Shown: positions 59,473 to 64,000 of the stretch, one piece after another
How the letters are laid out: each line of letters starts with the position of its first letter
Position numbering within the stretch: position 1 is the first letter of the stretch
DNA from: Mangifera indica
Lineage: Eukaryota; Streptophyta; Magnoliopsida; Sapindales; Anacardiaceae
Length of the DNA stretch: 64,000 nt
Assembly (NCBI RefSeq): GCF_011075055.1
Contig: NC_058151.1
Span: 12,219,800 to 12,283,799, forward strand
Reading direction: 5' to 3'
Translations under genes and position numbers: made by a program
The notes under the pieces: model-generated
What the model was told of the DNA's origin: nothing
Seen by the model: only the letters and a program-made list of their open reading frames with translations
Databases searched by the model: none

Positions 59473-60362
59473 AGGGATGGCAATGGGGAGGGGCGGGGAG
59501 GGGATCCCCTCCCATCCCTATTACGGGGATAAAAAATAATCCCCGTCCCCTCCTCGCGAAGGAAAATCTCCTTCCCGTCCCCACGGGAAAAATCTCCTCC
59601 CCGTTCCCGCAGGAAAAAATCTCCTCTCAATACCCGTAAATATAAATTTTATTCCTTTATGTATTTCAATAAATAAAATAAATCATATTCTCCCAAAATA
59701 TCACTTGCTACAAGAGCTACAAAATATTCATTATTATTTTAGTTCAAATACAAAGTTTTCATAAAATCTAACAATATGCAATAATCAATCTTTTCATTAG
59801 TAGCTCTTTATGTATGTGATTTAGGGTAATTTTATAATAACATTAAATTTAACACTTTTCATTCACTTCAATTGATTTTATCAAGTTTATAATTTATTTT
59901 TTTTGTGTAAAACCTGGTGGATTGACTAACTAAGTTTTGAAGTTGAAATAAAATTAATTTGGTGCATTTGCATTTTATGATAATGAGATTCTGCGGCTTT
60001 TTAATATATTAGATTAATAGTTCAGAATTAGTAAAAGCTGATAACTGATAATTCAAAAATTAGTAAAATTAAAGTTATAGTTTTAATAAATCATAATGTA
60101 CAAATTTCTAGAACTTAATAGTTTAGAAATTATTATATTAATATATTAGATTTAAGGGATGGGCCGGGCCGGGGCGAGGAGGAGAGGGAAGGGGCAGGGC
60201 GGGGCAGGGAAATATGTATCCCCGTCCCCGACCCGTCCCTGACTATGGAGATTTTTTTCATCCCCACCCTACCCCTTTTCCTATTTTTATCAGAAAATCT
60301 CCTCTCCGTTAGGGTCGAAAAAGATCGAGATCCTTAAAATCGGATTCAAATTATCATCTCTA
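59473..60362. mobile_element. hAT-like non-autonomous element, 890 bp, GC-rich ends
   Basis: Perfect 8-bp duplications attttcac flank it (59465-59472 and 60363-60370). The ends are inverted repeats (tagggatggcaat; tagagatgataat in reverse complement). The first and last 200 bases are very GC-rich and partly complementary (ggggcggggaggggatcccc, ccccgtcccc), while the middle is AT-rich with no transposase. It is related to the 252-bp element at 8675. The ORF at 59319-59630 is a by-product of the GC-rich end. Confidence 0.88.
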
Positions 60363-60370
60363 ATTTTCAC

Positions 60371-61294
60371 CCACGTAAAACTCTCCCTCAGACAAACTTG
60401 CACTGGATTTTCGAAAGAGAAACGAAATGAATTCTCTTCTCCTGCCTAAAGCATAAAGCCAATTGTCCACGTGTCGCCTTCAAGTTCATTTACAATTCGA
60501 AAAAATAATTTTTAATTGAAGATTTTTAACCGTTTAGAGTGAAATGACGATTGCACCCTCCACGCGTCAGGATCTAATTCTCACAGTCTCTAAAACGATC
60601 CAAACTGTTGATTCCGTATCAAAATTTCTCGATCCTCGATCGAAATTTAACCATATGCATTAACATTCTCATAAAATTGATTTTTTTTCGCTGAAACTAT
60701 CCTCTGACTGTACTGTTGAGGGTATTGCTCCTAAGAATGGGTTTGAAATAAAACCTAAGTTTAAGTTTGGTTTGTTTAAAAAGAAATTAGTTTAAATTTA
60801 AATTAAATTTTTATTTTATTTTTTATTAAAATAATATTATTTTAATATATAAAAATTAAAATAATATTATTTTATATCACATTTTTAAATTTATAATTGA
60901 ATATTTTAAAATTCAAATTTAAATTTAAAAAATATTAAACTTAAATTCAAATTTATTTAAATTAAATTTATTTAAAACTTATTTAAATAAAATTTAAATT
61001 TAAATAAATTTAGTTCAAATCTAAAAGTCAATCCTATATTAGGATGATCGCATTGACTTCAGATATTTTTCTTTTAAAAGCTCGATACACTTGAGAGTGT
61101 ACTGATTTGGCTTTTTGGAGACTCCGGGAGAGATGAGCGTATCTCTGGATGCTAAATATACGATTTTTAATGTTATCATTAAATAGTCACTTTTACCCTT
61201 GTATCTGACGGAGTAACTAACGGTAACAGTTAATCGGTGGGATTTTGTCAATAATTTAAACGTTGCGTGGGAATAAGTTTTTTGGCCTTTTTCT
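60371..61294. other. Intergenic, no gene seen
   Basis: A low-complexity aaatttaaatttaa stretch lies at about 60780-61020. A foldback-element end fragment (ggaataagttttttggcc) lies at about 61230-61290. Confidence 0.45.
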
Positions 61295-62400
61295 TGTTAT
61301 GTTTGAGATATACAGAATACTTAATTTGTGCATACAACCAACGCAGAAAAAATTATTGTAAAAGGCAATTTATGCAGCAAAACTAGGGAATAATCGAAGG
61401 CAGGACCTGAATCCTGAGAAAGCAGAGGCCCAAAAGAAAAGTGCTACACTTATGGCGATGGAAGCTACAGCAAAAGTATGAGCAACGCCTGCAATCTTTG
61501 GCTTTGATTCCCGGAGAAAAATGGAGTAAGCAGAGCCATAACAGGCCCCCACAATGCAAAAAAGGAATGCCTGGAAAGTATACTGTTGATCGTCAAATAT
61601 AACTGTCGGTACTAGATTTCCATCGATGTATGTCATCGGAAGCCGCAAGATTAGCATCGGAGCAATGACGGTGAAATTGAATATCAATTCGTCGGAGTAG
61701 AGCACTCGCTGTGGCCACCCCTGATGATCACTTATGCACACGACGGGGACGGCGTGACTGAGGGGCAGCACGGTTGTGCACAGTGATCTGAATTTCATCC
61801 TGGGAACAACAGATGGACCCAATGGCGTATATGAGAATGGTGATGAGGGCAGTTGTATGTGTGGGATATATAGGAAGTGTGAAGTGGGGAAGATTTCTTT
61901 GAAGCTTCAGGGAAAGTTCAGAGGAAAATGAATGAATTACCATGGAAATTGGGAGGAAGGTGGCATGAGGATGCTTTAAATTCTGCAAAATTTTCTTTTT
62001 GACAGAAAGTAGACGGAAACATCCTGGAAGTTGGATAATGAAGACTTTTTGGCAATAATTCAATGCCATCCCTAAGTTTTGGTTGAATTACCTTTTATAT
62101 TATAGAGTTTTTTTTAATAACGTTTTTGTCCTGGAAGTTTGTTTAAGAATATTTTAACATAGGGCTAAATTCATTGAAAGTCAAGTCCAAACGATGGTCT
62201 GCTTAAGATTGATGATTGAAAATTTCTTTTAACCCAAACTTAACTTGATTTGTAAAATTAATATTTGAATTCGATTTAAAAATAACTTAATTTTAGATTT
62301 AATTTAAACCTAACTCAAACTTAAATATTCAAATCGATTTAAACTCAATTCGTTTATAAAAATAAACTCAATCTTTGTTTCAAACTTGATTCATTCGATC
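61295..62400. repeat. Segmental duplicate (copy 2) of 57590-58760
   Basis: Same gene, promoter and upstream sequence. It lacks the SINE. Confidence 0.9.
61370..61798 (-). CDS. Small membrane protein of unknown family, copy 2
   Basis: The gene encodes 142 aa; family not recognised. It has the same plan as copy 1: conserved HAVPVVCISDHQGWPQRVLYSDEL (15-38), MTYIDG (55-60) and IFDDQQ (67-72), then two membrane segments (about 73-95 and 101-131) separated by RESKPK. The C-terminus (RSCLRLFPSFAA) probably represents the original end, since it lacks the SINE found in copy 1. The start ATG at 61798 follows a TATA box near 61866-61872. An overlapping ORF at 61728-62069 in another frame covers promoter and leader and is not called. 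Confidence 0.65.
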   Translation of the reverse strand: MKFRSLCTTVLPLSHAVPVVCISDHQGWPQRVLYSDELIFNFTVIAPMLILRLPMTYIDGNLVPTVIFDDQQYTFQAFLFCIVGACYGSAYSIFLRESKPKIAGVAHTFAVASIAISVALFFWASAFSGFRSCLRLFPSFAA

Positions 62401-63139
62401 CAAATGACGAGTTGAGTCCAAATCTATTTGAATCATATTCAATCTTAAAGATAAATTTTATTTCTTCTTTCTCCACCCATATATAGGTAAATTTTATTTC
62501 GTCTAACCATCTCTTACATGGTTACATAGTGGCTCCAAGATGTCAATATCTAAATTTTTATTAATTAAAATACGTATAAAATAATATATATAATTTTATA
62601 TACAAATAATAATATATCATTATGTGATTCGGTATTATTTATCTCTAATTTAAAACTACTTAATCATATAATGATATATCATTATATATATATAAAGTTG
62701 TATATCTAATACTACTCGTATTCTAATCTTGATTATGTTTGGAGACGTGTTGATGGTTTATCTTAAGTAAACTATCAATAAATTCTTAAAAGTTTTAAAA
62801 TTTTGTATTTACTCCCTAAAATCTTACTCAACTTTGAATATAAAAAATAATTGATAAATATATATACTATAAGGTTTAACTAAATTTTTTTACCCAAACT
62901 TGAATTAACTGTATTCATCCTAAACTTAAACCGAATTCAAGTGAATCGTTTTTATATCAAACTCGAGTTAATCTCAAACCAAACAATACTTAACTCTACT
63001 CTACTTGGCTCAATTGCAGTTTAACTGGTCTCCACTCTCTTATAGTTTTAGTTAAAGTACCGATATAAATTATCATTTATTTTTATAAACATGTCTTTAG
63101 TATATTGTCTTATAGTTGTTATGTCTTATATAATACAAT
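62401..63139. other. Intergenic with MITE, no gene
   Basis: A hairpin MITE core lies at about 62565-62705 (atatatcattatgtgattcg, aatcatataatgatatatca). The rest is AT-rich, with ctcgagttaa-type dispersed repeat near 62900-63030. Confidence 0.5.
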
Positions 63140-63460
63140 TGTAATAGTTGAATCATATATTATATTATATATTAAAAACTAATTTTTTGTATTGTTTATA
63201 TATCGTATTATAAGATATGTCTTTTAATTTTAAAAATAAAATAATAAAAAATTTATTTGTTAGATTATTATTTTAAAAAATGTCACAAACACTTATATAA
63301 ATTTAAAAATTTCTCATATATATTTTTATTATATTATTATTTTCTATAAAAAAATATACAATTTAAATCATAATATCTATTATATTATATGATATATTTA
63401 TTATATTATATTAATTTAATATATTTTAAGATACATATTATTATTTAATTATATTATATT
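63140..63460. repeat. Third copy of the GTATCATATGATAC-type repeat
   Basis: Collinear with the pair at 41950-42775 (ttgaatcatatattatatta, aaaataaaataataaaaaat, ttctataaaaaaatata) but more AT-decayed. Confidence 0.65.
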
Positions 63461-63604
63461 ATCTCATAAAGACTCCTCTGTTAATAAAAAAACAACTGAG
63501 AACGGTGCGTTTAGTCGAAGAATCCTTTTGAGGAGCTGAGGCTCATGATCTTGAACTCGAAAGTAACGGTCGAAAACCCCGCCCAAGTATGACTTCCAAA
63601 TTTC

Positions 63605-64000
63605 ATGGGAAATCATCTTCGGCTAGCCTCACTCATATCGCAATCTCTATACAAAGCAGTACCCAGTTGTTCCTTCTCTACATCTACTCTACAAAAGCAA
63701 ACAAAAACACCTACCAACCGGAATACGAAAACCTTCTCTCACATTTTTCAAGAATGCACCCATCACCGAGCGCAAAACCCTGGAAAACAAGCTCATGCTC
63801 GCATGATGGTATCTGGGTTCAAACCCACTATTTTTGTCACCAACTGTTTGATTCAAATGTACATAAGATGCTCCAATTTGGACTCCGCGTATCAGGTGTT
63901 TGATAAGATGCCTGAGAGGGATGTTGTTTCATGGAATGCGTTGATTTTTGGGTATGCTACGTGTGGTGAAATGGGGGTTGCGAATTCATTGTTTGAGGCC
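63605..64000 (+). CDS. MEF13: PLS-class pentatricopeptide repeat protein, 5' part (MEF13-like), runs off the window
   Basis: The frame from the ATG at 63605 stays open to the window end (132 codons seen). The N-terminus (HLRLASLISQSLYKAV and a Ser/Thr/Lys-rich stretch to about residue 45) looks like a mitochondrial presequence. Then follow FSHIFQECTHHRAQNPGKQAHARMMVSGFKPT (S/L-type repeat with the GKQ(A/I)HA signature), NCLIQMYIRCSNLDSAYQVFDKMPERD and VVSWNALIFGYATCGEMG, textbook PLS repeats. Such proteins bind organelle RNA and, with E/DYW domains, specify C-to-U editing. The wording matches my recollection of Arabidopsis At3g02330 (MEF13), and the neighbours PGD2 and GAUT9 support it. A frame-1 ORF at 63589-63903 is a shadow. 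Stop, E and DYW domains lie outside the window. Confidence 0.85.
   Translation, partial: MGNHLRLASLISQSLYKAVPSCSFSTSTLQKQTKTPTNRNTKTFSHIFQECTHHRAQNPGKQAHARMMVSGFKPTIFVTNCLIQMYIRCSNLDSAYQVFDKMPERDVVSWNALIFGYATCGEMGVANSLFEA

Noticed and set aside
59319..59630. 103-codon ORF at the hAT element's left end
   Set aside because: It straddles the element boundary and reads the GC-rich terminal repeat.
61728..62069. 113-codon ORF overlapping the start of membrane-protein copy 2
   Set aside because: It covers promoter and leader in another frame and is not open in copy 1.
63589..63903. 104-codon ORF at the window end
   Set aside because: The PPR motifs are in the frame starting at 63605, so this ORF is its shadow.

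Overview
The window is plant nuclear DNA from a core eudicot that is not a close relative of Arabidopsis. The supporting signs are intron-containing genes with GT-AG splice sites, plant-only families (GLUTAMINE DUMPER, SOB FIVE-LIKE, GAUT galacturonosyltransferase, group-S bZIP, PLS-type PPR), a nuclear tRNA-Leu, very AT-rich intergenic DNA and many small non-autonomous transposons. No viral, plasmid or bacterial system and no CRISPR array is visible.

Layout. Positions 1 to about 22450 are a decayed tandem segmental duplication. Blocks X, Y, Z and D recur in the same order about 10 to 13 kb apart, and the region carries three GLUTAMINE DUMPER (GDU) genes (10811-11098, 14550-14879, 20441-20710). 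Differences between the two units show several transposons with both the filled and the empty site preserved. A tRNA-Leu(CAG) and a damaged, palindromic partner lie at 22.6-22.8 kb. From 25.5 to 41.4 kb is the main gene-bearing stretch: SOFL (25538-25948, +), cytosolic-type 6-phosphogluconate dehydrogenase PGD2 (28030-29493, -, with a leader intron), GAUT9 (33015-34984, -, three exons, 561 aa) and a bZIP42/43-like factor (40818-41369, -). Positions 41.5-57.6 kb hold no gene I can support. That stretch is filled with hairpin MITEs, Tourist-like and Mutator-like foldback elements, degenerate LTR and copia sequence, and local tandem repeats. Positions 57.6-62.4 kb carry a duplicated pair of small membrane-protein genes of a family I do not recognise, one with its C-terminus rewritten by a SINE, separated by an 890-bp hAT-like element. 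The window ends inside the first exon of a PLS-class PPR gene that resembles MEF13.

How the genes fit together. They are not a pathway. GDU proteins act in amino-acid export, SOFL in cytokinin homeostasis, PGD2 in the oxidative pentose phosphate pathway, GAUT9 in Golgi pectin synthesis, bZIP in transcription and the PPR in organelle RNA editing. From memory, Arabidopsis keeps two complementary subsets of this order: PGD2, GAUT9 and MEF13 on upper chromosome 3, and GDU, SOFL and bZIP42/43 around At3g30 and At5g38. The window therefore looks like a less fractionated version of an ancestral block. The most informative observations are the filled and empty transposon sites in the GDU duplication, the palindromic tRNA-Leu relic, the apparent lack of a peroxisomal signal on PGD2, and the SINE-derived protein terminus.
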